64,000 nt of DNA. It comes from Auraticoccus monumenti (GTDB lineage Bacteria; Actinomycetota; Actinomycetes; Propionibacteriales; Propionibacteriaceae). The stretch is from positions 2,542,001-2,606,000 of the forward strand of contig NZ_LT629688.1 of assembly GCF_900101785.1 (NCBI RefSeq), given 5' to 3'. Made by a program: the position numbers and the translations under genes. Positions 46,035 to 55,308 of this stretch are shown in pieces. The notes under the pieces were generated by a model that ran no database searches, was not told the origin of the DNA, and worked only from the letters and a program-made list of their open reading frames with translations. How positions within the stretch are numbered: position 1 is the first letter of the stretch; every line of letters begins with the position of its first letter.

Positions 46035-47585
46035 ATGACCTCCATCTCGCGCCGCGGCCTCATCTCCGGGGCCGGTGCCACCGCGCTGACCCTGCCCGTC
46101 CTGGCCGGAGGGGGGTCGGTGCTGCCGGCCCAGGCCTCCCCGGCGCAGCGCTTCGAGCGGCTGACCCTCCCGTCCGGCGTCCAGACCGGCGACGTCACCA
46201 CCAGCGCCGCCGTGCTGTGGGCCCGCTCCTCCGGTGAGGGGCGGCTGATGGCCCGGATCGGCGGTCGGACGTTCCGCGGGCCGCTGGCCACCTCCGACAC
46301 CGACTTCACCGCCCACCTGCCGGTCCAGGGTCTGCCCGCCGGGACCGAGGTCGAGGCCGAGCTCTGGTTCGTCGACGGCCGCGGGCGGCGCGGTGAGTCC
46401 TCGGTGGCCCGCTTCACCACCGGCTCGGTCCGTCCGCGCGCGACCAGCTTCGTCTGGACCGGCGACACCGCGGGCCAGGGCTGGGGCATCAACCCCGAGC
46501 TGGGCGGGATGACCGGGTACCGGGCCATGCACGAGACCCGTCCGGACTTCTTCATCCACGCCGGGGACACCATCTACGCCGACGGGCCGCTGGCCGAGAC
46601 CGTGGTCGAGCCCGACGGTCAGGTCTGGCGGAACGTGGTCACGCCCGAGGTCAGCAAGGTGGCCGAGACGCTGGCGGAGTTCCGTGGTCGGCACCGCTAC
46701 AACCTGACCGACGACAACGTCCGCCGCTTCTACGCCGACACCCCGGTGATCGCCCAGTGGGACGACCACGAGACCACGAACAACTGGTATCCCGGCGAGG
46801 TGCTCACCGACGAGCGCTACACCCAGGAGAAGCGGGTCGACGTGCTGGCGGCCCGCGGGCGCCGGGCCTGGCAGGAGTACCAGCCGGTGACCCCGTCCCA
46901 CGTCAGGGGACGCGGGCGCGACGGGTTCGCCGAGGCCCGCATCTACCGCAAGATCTCCCGCGGCCCGCTGCTGGACGTGTTCTGCCTCGACATGCGCACC
47001 TTCAAGGACCCGAACACCGACGGCCGGGAGCCGGGGCTGCGGCACATCCTCGGCGAGGAGCAGACCGACTGGCTGATCCGCTCGGTGCGGGCGTCGCGGG
47101 CGACCTGGAAGGTGATCTCGGCCGACCTGCCGCTGGGGATCGTGGTGCCTGACGGCCAGGCGCAGGAGAGCCTGTCCAACGCCGATCCGGGTCAGCCGTT
47201 GGGCAAGGAGCTGGAGATCGCCCGGGTGCTGCAGGCGTTCAAGCGGGCCCGGGTGCGCAACGTGGTGTGGATCACCGCCGACGTTCACTACTGCGCGGCC
47301 CACCGCTACGACCCCGCCCGCGCCGCCTTCGACGACTTCGACCCGTTCTGGGAGTTCGTGGCGGGGCCGATCAGCTCCGGCACCTTCGGAGCCAACGCGA
47401 TGGACCAGACCTTCGGCCCCGAGGTGGTCTTCAGCAAGGTGGCGGACTACCCGAACCAGTCACCCCGCGGGGGGAACCAGTTCTTCGGGCACGCAGCCAT
47501 CAGCGCCGAGGCCGAGATGACCGTCGGGCTGCGGGACACGGCGGGGCAGACGCTGTGGGAGACCACGCTCACCCCGCAGGACTGA
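46035..47585 (+). CDS. phoD: Secreted alkaline phosphatase PhoD family
   Basis: 516 residues. A Tat signal with SRRGLISG and hydrophobic region ends near ASPAQ. An N-terminal beta domain precedes the PhoD metallophosphatase core with WTGDTAGQG, FFIHAGDTIYADG, IAQWDDHETTNNW and VVWITADVHYCAAH. It hydrolyses phosphodiesters and monoesters outside the cell and needs Ca/Fe. The ATG at 46035 places the twin arginine correctly; upstream extensions are not protein-like. It is divergent from the ABC-F gene. Confidence 0.94.
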   Translation: MTSISRRGLISGAGATALTLPVLAGGGSVLPAQASPAQRFERLTLPSGVQTGDVTTSAAVLWARSSGEGRLMARIGGRTFRGPLATSDTDFTAHLPVQGLPAGTEVEAELWFVDGRGRRGESSVARFTTGSVRPRATSFVWTGDTAGQGWGINPELGGMTGYRAMHETRPDFFIHAGDTIYADGPLAETVVEPDGQVWRNVVTPEVSKVAETLAEFRGRHRYNLTDDNVRRFYADTPVIAQWDDHETTNNWYPGEVLTDERYTQEKRVDVLAARGRRAWQEYQPVTPSHVRGRGRDGFAEARIYRKISRGPLLDVFCLDMRTFKDPNTDGREPGLRHILGEEQTDWLIRSVRASRATWKVISADLPLGIVVPDGQAQESLSNADPGQPLGKELEIARVLQAFKRARVRNVVWITADVHYCAAHRYDPARAAFDDFDPFWEFVAGPISSGTFGANAMDQTFGPEVVFSKVADYPNQSPRGGNQFFGHAAISAEAEMTVGLRDTAGQTLWETTLTPQD

Positions 47586-47649
47586 CCGGCGCCCGGTCGA
47601 CGCGGCACGGGTCGCGCCCGTCCTCGTCGACCGGGACGACGGGAGCGGC

Positions 47650-48522
47650 TCAGGAGCCGGCGGGTCGGCGCACCAGCAGCCGGCCCTCGCGCTCGCTGAC
47701 CTCCAGCACCGGCTGGGGACGGCTGGCCGGGCCCATCACGACCGTGCCGCTGCGGAGGTCGAACAGGCTGTCGTGCCAGGGGCAGCGCACGCAGCCGTCC
47801 TCGACCTGGCCCTCGTGCAGCGGCGCGCCGCGGTGGGTGCAGCGGTCGGCCAGGGCGCGCGGGGTGCCGTCGGCGTCGCGGGTCAGCAGCACCGGGGTGT
47901 CCTCGGCGCTGACCCCGGTGAGCTGTCCGTGCTGGACGTCGGTGGAGGCGGCGACGTCCACCCACTCGGGGATCTCGGGCTCGAAGGCGGTGACGTCGAC
48001 CCCGACGCCGCGGGCGTAGGACAGGTGCCCACCCAGCCAGCCCGCCGTGCCGAGCAGGGCCAGGCCGGGCAGGGTCAGCAGCACGCCGAGACGGTCGTTC
48101 CCGCGACGGCGGGCCACCCAGCTGGCCGCGTAGAGCCCGAGGGTGACGGTGTTGAGCAGGCCGTGGACCCAGCCCACCCGGCGCTCACCGCCCTGGGTCG
48201 TGGCCCAGTCGTGCACCCCGGCGGCCGCGGCCAACGGGGCGACCAGGACGCCGACGCCGACGGCGCTGCGGGCTCCGGGCTTGTTACCCAGCGCGTCCAG
48301 GGCGGCGGCGGTGGCCCAGGCGCCGATCGGCACGGTGACCAGCAGCGGGTGCAGCGGGTGGCCCAACGGGGTGCCGCCCAGCAGGCTGCGGACGGTGGGG
48401 CCGGAGACCAGCCGACCGGCGCCCTCGGCGGCAGGGTCGGCGGCGGCGTCGAGGACCTCGGCCTGCTCGATCTTCTTGGCCAGGGTGTCGAAGACGCCGG
48501 AGAACCGGTTCAGCAGCTTCAC
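47650..48522 (-). CDS. DUF2231-Rieske fusion membrane protein
   Basis: 290 residues. The first ~170 carry a DUF2231-like four-helix membrane domain (HPLHPLLVTVPIGAWATAAALDALG ... GLLNTVTLGLYAASWVARR). The last ~100 form a Rieske [2Fe-2S] domain with CTHRGAPLHEG and CPWHDSLFDL, so both Cys-x-His and Cys-x2-His ligands are intact. It is probably a membrane redox protein. GTG 48522 was chosen (VKLLNRFSGVFDTL) because the upstream frame is not protein-like. Confidence 0.9.
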   Translation of the reverse strand: MKLLNRFSGVFDTLAKKIEQAEVLDAAADPAAEGAGRLVSGPTVRSLLGGTPLGHPLHPLLVTVPIGAWATAAALDALGNKPGARSAVGVGVLVAPLAAAAGVHDWATTQGGERRVGWVHGLLNTVTLGLYAASWVARRRGNDRLGVLLTLPGLALLGTAGWLGGHLSYARGVGVDVTAFEPEIPEWVDVAASTDVQHGQLTGVSAEDTPVLLTRDADGTPRALADRCTHRGAPLHEGQVEDGCVRCPWHDSLFDLRSGTVVMGPASRPQPVLEVSEREGRLLVRRPAGS

Positions 48523-48674
48523 CGGGTGCTCCGCTCGACGGTGGTGGGCAGGGGAGTCGGACTGTGGGGCACGGGAGCTCTCCTCGGGGTCGGGACGACG
48601 GCTCGCCCGTCTCCTACCCGCACCTGGGTCGGCCAACCGTGCGTGCCGGGTGTGGCGCGGGGTACCTGGACGGT

Positions 48675-48815
48675 ATGAGCGACAGTGACCCGGAAGAGCA
48701 CGACAAGCTGATCGAGCAGAACCAGGAGCGGGAGGAGCAGGAGCAGGACCAGGACTCCGAGCCCACGATGACGGCCCCGGACGGCGAGCGCCCCACCGGC
48801 GACCAGACGGCCTGA
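48675..48815 (+). CDS. Small acidic hypothetical protein
   Basis: 46 residues, almost entirely polar (EEHDKLIEQNQEREEQEQDQD), probably disordered or coiled. The ATG is well separated from the divergent Rieske gene, and the gene ends just before a bidirectional terminator. Similar short acidic proteins are common in actinobacteria. No function can be given. Confidence 0.5.
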   Translation: MSDSDPEEHDKLIEQNQEREEQEQDQDSEPTMTAPDGERPTGDQTA

Positions 48816-48830
48816 GACCGATCACCACCG

Positions 48831-48866
48831 CGACGCGACCACCGGCCCTAGCCGGTGGTCGCGTCG
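48831..48866. terminator. Bidirectional terminator overlapping the xseB stop
   Basis: CGACGCGACCACCGG (48831-48845), loop CCCTAG, CCGGTGGTCGCGTCG (48852-48866): a perfect 15-bp stem. The loop contains the xseB stop codon and the right arm encodes its last residues. It also ends the convergent small acidic gene. Confidence 0.9.
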
Positions 48867-49090
48867 TCCGCGCGCGCGGACTCGACCAGCGCGCGGGCGC
48901 CGTCGAGGCGGGCCTGGCAGACCTGGGCCAGCTTCTCCCCGCGCTGCCACAGCGTGAGCGACTCCGCCAGCGCGCTGCCGCCGGACTCCAGCGCCCGCAC
49001 CACCTCCGCCAGCTGGTCGCGCGCCTCCTCGTAGCCGAGCTCCTCGAGGGCCTTCAGCTCGTCCTCGGTGCTGGGGTCGGGTGTGCTCAT
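48848..49090 (-). CDS. xseB: Exodeoxyribonuclease VII small subunit
   Basis: 80 residues with the family core GYEEARDQLAEVVRALESGGSALAESLTLWQRGEKLAQVCQARL, a helical hairpin that coats the XseA stalk. The ATG at 49090 overlaps the xseA stop by 4 bp. Exonuclease VII degrades single-stranded DNA from both ends. Confidence 0.96.
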   Translation of the reverse strand: MSTPDPSTEDELKALEELGYEEARDQLAEVVRALESGGSALAESLTLWQRGEKLAQVCQARLDGARALVESARADDATTG

Positions 49091-50328
49091 CGGTCCTCCT
49101 GGACGGCGGTCGGGTCGGGGGAGGTCGCGGTGACGACCAGGTCGGCGGTGCCGTCGCGCAGCCAGGCCCGCACCGACGCCTGCGGCTCCAGACCCCGGAC
49201 GGAGCTGACGGTGTGGCCGTCGGCGTCGGCCAGCACGGCGTAACCACGCTCCAGCGTGGCCAGCGGGGAGAGCGAGCGGGCCCGCGCCAGCAGGTGCTCC
49301 ACGGCGGTGTGCTCGCGCTGGAGGGCGTGCTCGACGGCCCGGTGCAGGCGCTGCCGCATGCCGACCAGCTGCTCGTGGCGCAGCTCGAAGGAGGCCAGCG
49401 GGTCGGTCAGGACGGGGCGCCGGCGGAGCTCGTCGAGGCGGTGCTGCTCGCGGTCGAGCCGCTGCTGGAGCGCCCGGCGCATCCGCTCCCGTGCCTGCTG
49501 CACCCGCAGCCGCTCCTCGCCGACGTCGGGCACCACGGCGCGGGCGGCGTCGGTGGGCGTCGAGGCACGGACGTCGGCGACGAGGTCGAGGATCGGGGAG
49601 TCGGTCTCGTGCCCGATGGCGCTGACCACCGGGGTCCGGCAGGCCGCCGTGGCACGGACCACGCCCTCGTCGGAGAAGGCGAGCAGGTCCTCCACCGAGC
49701 CCCCGCCGCGGGCCACCACGATGACGTCCACCTCGGGCTCGCGGTCCAGGGCGGCCAGCGCCTCCATCACCTGGGTGGCGGCGTTGGGGCCCTGCACCTG
49801 CGCGTAGCGGATCCGGAAGACCACGCCCGGCCAGCGGCGTCGCGCGTTGTCGACCACGTCGCGCTCGGCGGCGCTCTTGGACGCGGTGACCAGACCGACC
49901 ACCCGGGGCAGGAAGGGCAGCGGCTTCTTGCGGGAGCGGTCGAACAGCCCCTCTGCCTGGAGCATCCGCTTGCGCTGCTCCAGCTGGGCCAGCAGACGCC
50001 CCTCGCCGACCGGGCGGATCTCGTCGCAGAGGTAGGAGAGGCGCCCGTTGGGGGTGTAGTAGGAGGGGCGCAGCCGGGCGACCACCGTGGCCCCCTCGGT
50101 CAGCGGGCCGGCGGCGTCGAGCACCTGGGGGCCGGTGGTGACGCTGGCCGACACCTCCGCCAGCTTGTCGCGCAGGGTGAGGAACACCGTGGCGCTACCC
50201 GCGCGGCGGTTCACCTGGATCAGCTGCCCCTCGACCCACACCCAGCCCAGCCGGTCGATCCAGCCCTTGACCTGGTGGGCGATCACGCGCAGCGGCTGCG
50301 GCTGCTCCGGTGACGACTCCAGACCCAT
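49087..50328 (-). CDS. xseA: Exodeoxyribonuclease VII large subunit
   Basis: 413 residues. The N-terminal OB fold is [25 protein letters not shown]. The catalytic core has [25 protein letters not shown] and [22 protein letters not shown], followed by a long coiled-coil. The ATG at 50328 (MGLESS) is 7 nt behind TACGCT (50341-50336). Its promoter region is shared with divergent ispH. The order xseB, xseA, ispH matches Rv1109c, Rv1108c, Rv1110. Confidence 0.96.
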   Translation of the reverse strand: MGLESSPEQPQPLRVIAHQVKGWIDRLGWVWVEGQLIQVNRRAGSATVFLTLRDKLAEVSASVTTGPQVLDAAGPLTEGATVVARLRPSYYTPNGRLSYLCDEIRPVGEGRLLAQLEQRKRMLQAEGLFDRSRKKPLPFLPRVVGLVTASKSAAERDVVDNARRRWPGVVFRIRYAQVQGPNAATQVMEALAALDREPEVDVIVVARGGGSVEDLLAFSDEGVVRATAACRTPVVSAIGHETDSPILDLVADVRASTPTDAARAVVPDVGEERLRVQQARERMRRALQQRLDREQHRLDELRRRPVLTDPLASFELRHEQLVGMRQRLHRAVEHALQREHTAVEHLLARARSLSPLATLERGYAVLADADGHTVSSVRGLEPQASVRAWLRDGTADLVVTATSPDPTAVQEDR

Positions 50329-50407
50329 GGCCGCGAGCGTAGTGGCCAGCACCGACGGTTCCCGCCGGCGCCGGGAGGCGTCCCGCCGCCCACGTAGACT
50401 CGGCGCC

Positions 50408-51421
50408 ATGACCGCCCCTGACCAGACCCTGCCCGTCACGCAGAGCCGGCCGACCGCGTCGCAGGAGAAGCGGGTGGTGGTGGCCGCACCGCGGGGGTAC
50501 TGCGCCGGCGTCGACCGCGCGGTGATCACCGTGGAGCAGGCCCTGGAGACCTACGGGTCCCCGGTCTACGTCCGCAAGCAGATCGTGCACAACAAGCACG
50601 TGGTGTCGGACCTCGAGGCCAAGGGTGCGGTCTTCGTCGAGGAGCTCGTCGAGGTCCCGGAGGGGGCCATGGTCGTCTTCTCCGCCCACGGCGTGTCGCC
50701 GATGGTGCACGCGGAGGCCGCCGAGCGGAACCTGCGTACCATCGACGCCACCTGCCCGCTGGTCACCAAGGTGCACAACGAGGCCAAGCGCTTCGCCCGC
50801 CAGGACCTGGAGATCCTGCTGATCGGCCACGCCGGTCACGAGGAGGTCGAGGGCACCGCGGGGGAGGCCCCGGAGCACATCACCCTGGTGCAGTCCCCGG
50901 AGGAGGCGGCGGCGCTGGAGGTCAAGGACCCGAGCCGGCTGGCCTGGCTCTCCCAGACCACCCTCAGCGTCGACGAGACCCTGGAGACGGTGCACAAGCT
51001 CCGCGAGCGGTTCCCGCTGCTGATGGACCCGCCCAGCGACGACATCTGCTACGCCACCTCCAACCGGCAGGCCGCGATCAAGCAGATCGCCGCCGGCTCG
51101 GACCTGGTGATCGTGGTGGGCTCGGCGAACTCCTCCAACACCGTCCGGCTGGTCGACGTGGCCCTGGAGGCCGGCGCCGCTGCCGCCTACCGGGTCGACG
51201 ACGCGTCGGAGATCGACGAGGCGTGGCTGGAGGGCGTGACGCAGGTGGGCATCACCAGCGGCGCCTCCGTCCCCGACGACCTGGTCGAGGGCGTGCTGGC
51301 CCACCTGACCGAGCGCGGGTTCCCGGTGGCGGTGGAGGAGCGGCTGACCGAGGAGAACCTGGTCTTCGCGCTGCCCAAGGAGCTGCGGAGGGACCTGCGG
51401 CGCGACGTCGCCGGCGACTGA
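50408..51421 (+). CDS. ispH: 4-hydroxy-3-methylbut-2-enyl diphosphate reductase IspH
   Basis: 337 residues. The three iron-sulfur cysteines are Cys32 (GYCAGVDRA), Cys116 (DATCPLV) and Cys214 ([10 protein letters not shown]). VHNKHVV and [11 protein letters not shown] histidines and the SANSSNT substrate loop are intact. It makes IPP and DMAPP in the last step of the MEP pathway, feeding the prenyl synthase encoded at 12.6 kb. The ATG lies 7 nt after TAGACT (50395-50400), so it is leaderless. Confidence 0.97.
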   Translation: MTAPDQTLPVTQSRPTASQEKRVVVAAPRGYCAGVDRAVITVEQALETYGSPVYVRKQIVHNKHVVSDLEAKGAVFVEELVEVPEGAMVVFSAHGVSPMVHAEAAERNLRTIDATCPLVTKVHNEAKRFARQDLEILLIGHAGHEEVEGTAGEAPEHITLVQSPEEAAALEVKDPSRLAWLSQTTLSVDETLETVHKLRERFPLLMDPPSDDICYATSNRQAAIKQIAAGSDLVIVVGSANSSNTVRLVDVALEAGAAAAYRVDDASEIDEAWLEGVTQVGITSGASVPDDLVEGVLAHLTERGFPVAVEERLTEENLVFALPKELRRDLRRDVAGD

Positions 51422-51504
51422 CGTCTGAGCCCCTCCCGGACGGGTACCGGCACGCGGGGTGCCCCGACGGGCGCCCACGCACCACCCGATCCGAAGGAGC
51501 ATCG

Positions 51505-52539
51505 ATGGAGTACCGCACCCTGGGCCGCAGCGGAGCCGCTGTCTCGACCTACGCGCTGGGCACCATGACGTTCGGGGCCGAGTCCGACGAGGCCACCGCG
51601 CACGAGCAGCTCGACCTCTACCTCGAGGCCGGCGGGACGCTGGTCGACACCGCCGACGTCTACGCCGGCACCGAGTCCGAGTCCATCATCGGCCGCTGGC
51701 TGACCGAGCGCGGCCCGGCCGTCCGCGACCAGGTGGTGCTGGCCACCAAGGGGCGTTTCAACACCGCCGGCCACCCCAACGGCATCGGCCTCTCCCGCAA
51801 GCACCTGGCCCAGGCCCTGGACGCCTCGCTGCGCCGGCTGCAGACCGACAGCATCGACCTGTACCAGGTGCACGCCTGGGACGCCCTGACCCCGCTGGAG
51901 GAGACGGTCTCCTTCTTCGACGCCGCGGTGGCGGCGGGCAAGGTCCGCTACTGGGGGCTGTCGAACTTCACCGGGTGGCAGCTGACCAAGGCCGTCGGGC
52001 TGGCCGAGCACCGCGGTTGGCCGGCGCCGGTGACGCTGCAGCCGCAGTACAACCTGCTGGTGCGGGGGATCGAGGCCGAGATCGTGCCGGCCGTGCAGGA
52101 CGCCGGGATGGGGCTGCTGCCCTGGTCCCCGCTGGCCGGCGGCTGGCTGACCGGGAAGTACCAGCGCGACAGCGCCCCGACCGGCGCCACCCGGCTGGGG
52201 GAGAACCCGAAGCGGGGAATGGAGGCCTACGACAAGCGCAACGCCGAGGAGCGGACCTGGCAGGTCATCGACGCCGTGACGGAGGTGGCCGAGGAGCTGG
52301 GCGCCAGCCCCACGCAGGTGTCGCTGTCCTGGCTGGCCGGACGTCCGGCCGTCACCTCGGTGATCCTCGGGGCTCGCACCACCGAGCAGCTCACGCAGTG
52401 CCTGGGTGCTGCGGACGTGGTGCTGGACGACGCCCAGCGCCAGCGCCTGGACGAGGTCAGCGCGCCGGTGCTGGAGGACTACCCGTACGGCACGGCCGGT
52501 GAGGCGCAGCGCCACCGCGCCATCGACCACCAGGGCTGA
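51505..52539 (+). CDS. Aldo/keto reductase
   Basis: 344 residues of the AKR barrel. The catalytic tetrad is readable as Asp and Tyr in DTADVYAG, Lys in VLATKGRF and His in YQVHAWD. The NADPH-binding end is VTSVILGARTTEQL. It reduces carbonyl compounds. GAAGGAG lies 7 nt before the ATG. It stands 8 bp before the methyltransferase gene, probably co-transcribed. Confidence 0.94.
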   Translation: MEYRTLGRSGAAVSTYALGTMTFGAESDEATAHEQLDLYLEAGGTLVDTADVYAGTESESIIGRWLTERGPAVRDQVVLATKGRFNTAGHPNGIGLSRKHLAQALDASLRRLQTDSIDLYQVHAWDALTPLEETVSFFDAAVAAGKVRYWGLSNFTGWQLTKAVGLAEHRGWPAPVTLQPQYNLLVRGIEAEIVPAVQDAGMGLLPWSPLAGGWLTGKYQRDSAPTGATRLGENPKRGMEAYDKRNAEERTWQVIDAVTEVAEELGASPTQVSLSWLAGRPAVTSVILGARTTEQLTQCLGAADVVLDDAQRQRLDEVSAPVLEDYPYGTAGEAQRHRAIDHQG

Positions 52540-52547
52540 GCGGGCCG

Positions 52548-53306
52548 GTGCCGGACCTGATCTTCTCCGACCCGGTGCTGGCTCGGCTCTACGACCCGCT
52601 GGACCCCGTCCGCGACGACCTGGACGCCTACCTGGACCTGGTCGACGAGCTCGGGGCGCAGAGCGTGCTCGACGTCGGCTGCGGCACCGGCAGCCTCGCG
52701 GTGCTGCTGGCCGGTCGTGGTGCGGACGTGGTGGGCCTGGACCCCGCGGCCGCCTCCCTGGAGGTGGCCCGGGGCAAGCCCGGCGCGGACCGCGTGCGCT
52801 GGGTGGAGGGCGACGCGGCAGCACTCCCGCCGCTGCAGGTGGACCTCGCGGTGATGACCGGCAACGTGGCGCAGGTGTTCGTCACCGACGAGGACTGGGC
52901 CGCCACCCTGACCGCGGTGCACCGAGCGCTGCGGCCGGGGGGATGGCTCGTCTTCGAGACCCGGGTGCCGGAGCGCGAGGCGTGGCGGGAGTGGGACCCG
53001 GTGCGGAGCCGGGTGGAGGTGGACGTGCCCGGGTTCGGCCGGGTGGCGTCCTGGACCGAGGTGACCGCGGTGGACGGCCCGCTGGTGACCTTCGACAGCC
53101 ACGTCGAGCTGCTGGACCGCGACCAGCCGCTGCCGGTCTCGACCTCGACGCTGAGGTTCCGCTCGCAGGCCGAGCTGGGCACGTCGTTGGGCGAGGCCGA
53201 TTTCGAGGTGAGCGAGGTGCGGGAGGCACCGGACCGCCCGGGTCGTGAGCTGGTGGTGCTGGCGCGTCGCTCAGGCGGCGTTGGTGCCCTTGCCGACCCG
53301 ACCTGA
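52548..53306 (+). CDS. Class I SAM-dependent methyltransferase
   Basis: 252 residues. SAM motif I is VLDVGCGTGSLAVLLAGRG near residue 38, motif II VVGLDPAA, and motif IV LAVMTGNVAQVF. The GTG at 52548 follows the aldo/keto reductase gene by 8 bp. Its 3' end overlaps the convergent small gene at 53271 by 36 bp. Substrate unknown. Confidence 0.9.
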   Translation: MPDLIFSDPVLARLYDPLDPVRDDLDAYLDLVDELGAQSVLDVGCGTGSLAVLLAGRGADVVGLDPAAASLEVARGKPGADRVRWVEGDAAALPPLQVDLAVMTGNVAQVFVTDEDWAATLTAVHRALRPGGWLVFETRVPEREAWREWDPVRSRVEVDVPGFGRVASWTEVTAVDGPLVTFDSHVELLDRDQPLPVSTSTLRFRSQAELGTSLGEADFEVSEVREAPDRPGRELVVLARRSGGVGALADPT

Positions 53307-53441
53307 GCGGCTCCGCTTCTCCCGGGCCATCTCGGCTCGCACGACCTGCTCGGACTCGCGTCGAGCCTCGGCGGAGTAGACCTCGGGGTCGTTCATCACC
53401 CGACGCAGCCGCTGCATGGCGTCATCCACGATCGCGTTCAT
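53271..53441 (-). CDS. Small conserved-looking hypothetical protein
   Basis: 56 residues, helical and charged (MNAIVDDAMQRLRRVMNDPEVYSAEARRESEQVVRAEM ... KRSRSGRVGKG). The ATG is preceded by GAGGAGG at ideal distance, the strongest argument that it is real. Its end overlaps the methyltransferase gene antisense. Family not recognised. Confidence 0.65.
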   Translation of the reverse strand: MNAIVDDAMQRLRRVMNDPEVYSAEARRESEQVVRAEMAREKRSRSGRVGKGTNAA

Positions 53442-53508
53442 CCTGGCCTCCTCATCTGGCTGGCTCGCTCGACCAGGGCCGACTCGCCTTCCCGTGCCAC
53501 GTGACGAC

Positions 53509-55134
53509 CTAGCTGGTCCTGCGCCGCTCGGACGTCGCGCCCTCGTCGACCTCGCCCTCGACCAGCTCGTCCAGACCGGGGTCACGGCCGAAGAGGGTGT
53601 CGTGCTCCTGCCCGGTGGTCAGCCGCGGGGTGCGCCGCTGGCGTCCGATCATCGGCTCGACCTGGGCGGCGTCCTCGACCAGCTCGGCGTCCACCAGGGA
53701 GCGCACCGGCTCCTCGACGGGGGTGTAGCCGTCCAGCTCGGCGTCGGTGACGTTGAGGTCACGGAAGCGCCGGGCGCTCACCATCACCCGGGTCTCCAGC
53801 GTGCCCAGGGTCTGGTTGTAGGCGTTGACCGCAGAGCGCAGCCCGCGTCCGACCCGGTCGAAGTTCTTGCCCAGGGTGCTGAGCCGGTCGTGCAGCTCGC
53901 GGCCGAGCCGGAGGACGTCGGCGGCGTTCTCGGCCAGCCGGGCCTGCTTCCAGCCGTAGGCCACCGCGCGCAGCATGGCGATCAGCGTGGTGGGGGTGGC
54001 CAGCACGACGTCCTTGGCGGCGGCGTAGTTGTGCAGGTCGGGCAGGACCGAGAAGGCCTCGGCGGCCAGGGCCTCGCTGGGCATGAACAGGACCACGAAC
54101 TCCGGCGTGCCCTCCTCGGCCGACCAGTAGCGCTTGGCCGACAGCTGGTCGACGTGGGTGCGCACGTTCTGGGCGAAGCGGGCCATGGCGGCCTCCCGCT
54201 CAGCGGGGTCGTCGGTCTCGTGGGCCTCCAGGAAGGCAGCCAGCGGCACCTTCGAGTCGACGAAGACGCACTTGCCGTCGGACAGGTCCACCCGCATGTC
54301 GGGGCGGACCACCTTGTCGTCGGCGGTGGTGGTGTGCTGGGCGGTGAAGTCGCAGTGCTCGATCATCCCCGACACCTCGGCCACTCGCTTCAGCTGCATC
54401 TCACCCCAGGCGCCGCGGACCTGGGGCTTGCGCAGGGCCGTCACCAGGGCGCGCGTCTCGTGGCGCAGGCTCTCACCGGTCTGGTGCACCGCACGGACCT
54501 GGTTGACCAGGTCGGTGGACAGGCGCACGCGCTCCTTCTCGACCTCGCTCAGCCGGTCGTTCACCGCCTTCAGGCTCTCCCGGACCGGCGCCAGCAGCGC
54601 CTCGGTGGCCCGGAGCCGCTGGTCGGCCACGGCCTCGGCCTGCCGGCCCTGCACGTCCAGCGTCTCCGCCGACAGCACCTTGAACTGGTTGGTGAGGGCC
54701 TCGCGGTCGGCGGCCAGCCCCTCGGCGCGCAGCTGGGCGGCGTCCCGCTCGGCCTGCACCCCCGACAGCCGGGCCCTGACCCCCGCAAGGTCGGCGACGG
54801 CGCCCTTGGCCTCCGTGACCGCCTCGGTGACGCGCAGCTGGGCCTCGGCCACGGACTCGGCCGCCCGCTGCTGGGCCTCCGCCGCGCGCTGCTGGGCCTC
54901 CGCGACCTGGGTGCGGGCGTCGGCGGCCTCGCTGCGCGCCACGGCGGCCTCGCCCTTGGCCCGGTCGGCCTCGGCGCGGGCGCGCTCCACCTCGACCTGC
55001 GAGCGGTCGCCGTCAGCCTGCGCCTCGGCACGGTCGACCTGCTTGCGGCCACGGGCCAGCAGCAGGGTGACGGCGAGGCCGATCACGAGCCCGATGAGCA
55101 GGCCGACCAGCAGCGCGGGGGCGGTGGAGTCCAT
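53509..55134 (-). CDS. rmuC: DNA recombination protein RmuC homologue
   Basis: 541 residues. An N-terminal membrane helix (LLVGLLIGLVIGLAVTLLLA) is followed by a long coiled coil rich in Ala/Glu/Arg (residues 35-200). The RmuC nuclease-like domain follows, with GAWGEMQLKRVAEVSGM, VDSKVPLAAFLEA, RYWSAEEGTPEFVVLFMPSEA and ATPTTLIAMLRAVAYGWKQ. RmuC limits inversions at short repeats in E. coli. The ATG at 55134 gives MDSTAPALL. Confidence 0.92.
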   Translation of the reverse strand: MDSTAPALLVGLLIGLVIGLAVTLLLARGRKQVDRAEAQADGDRSQVEVERARAEADRAKGEAAVARSEAADARTQVAEAQQRAAEAQQRAAESVAEAQLRVTEAVTEAKGAVADLAGVRARLSGVQAERDAAQLRAEGLAADREALTNQFKVLSAETLDVQGRQAEAVADQRLRATEALLAPVRESLKAVNDRLSEVEKERVRLSTDLVNQVRAVHQTGESLRHETRALVTALRKPQVRGAWGEMQLKRVAEVSGMIEHCDFTAQHTTTADDKVVRPDMRVDLSDGKCVFVDSKVPLAAFLEAHETDDPAEREAAMARFAQNVRTHVDQLSAKRYWSAEEGTPEFVVLFMPSEALAAEAFSVLPDLHNYAAAKDVVLATPTTLIAMLRAVAYGWKQARLAENAADVLRLGRELHDRLSTLGKNFDRVGRGLRSAVNAYNQTLGTLETRVMVSARRFRDLNVTDAELDGYTPVEEPVRSLVDAELVEDAAQVEPMIGRQRRTPRLTTGQEHDTLFGRDPGLDELVEGEVDEGATSERRRTS

Positions 55135-55308
55135 GACCACGATCCTGCCAAGGGCCTCCGACAGTTCCGGACCGACGCACCGCGCACCCGGGTACCGGTT
55201 GGGTCACACCACGGCCGCCCGGTCCCGTCAGGTGGCCGGCCCGGTGTCGCACCAGCTGCTCCGAGCGGCCGGGCGTCCCCGCCGGACGGGGTCAGGTCGT
55301 GCGACTCG

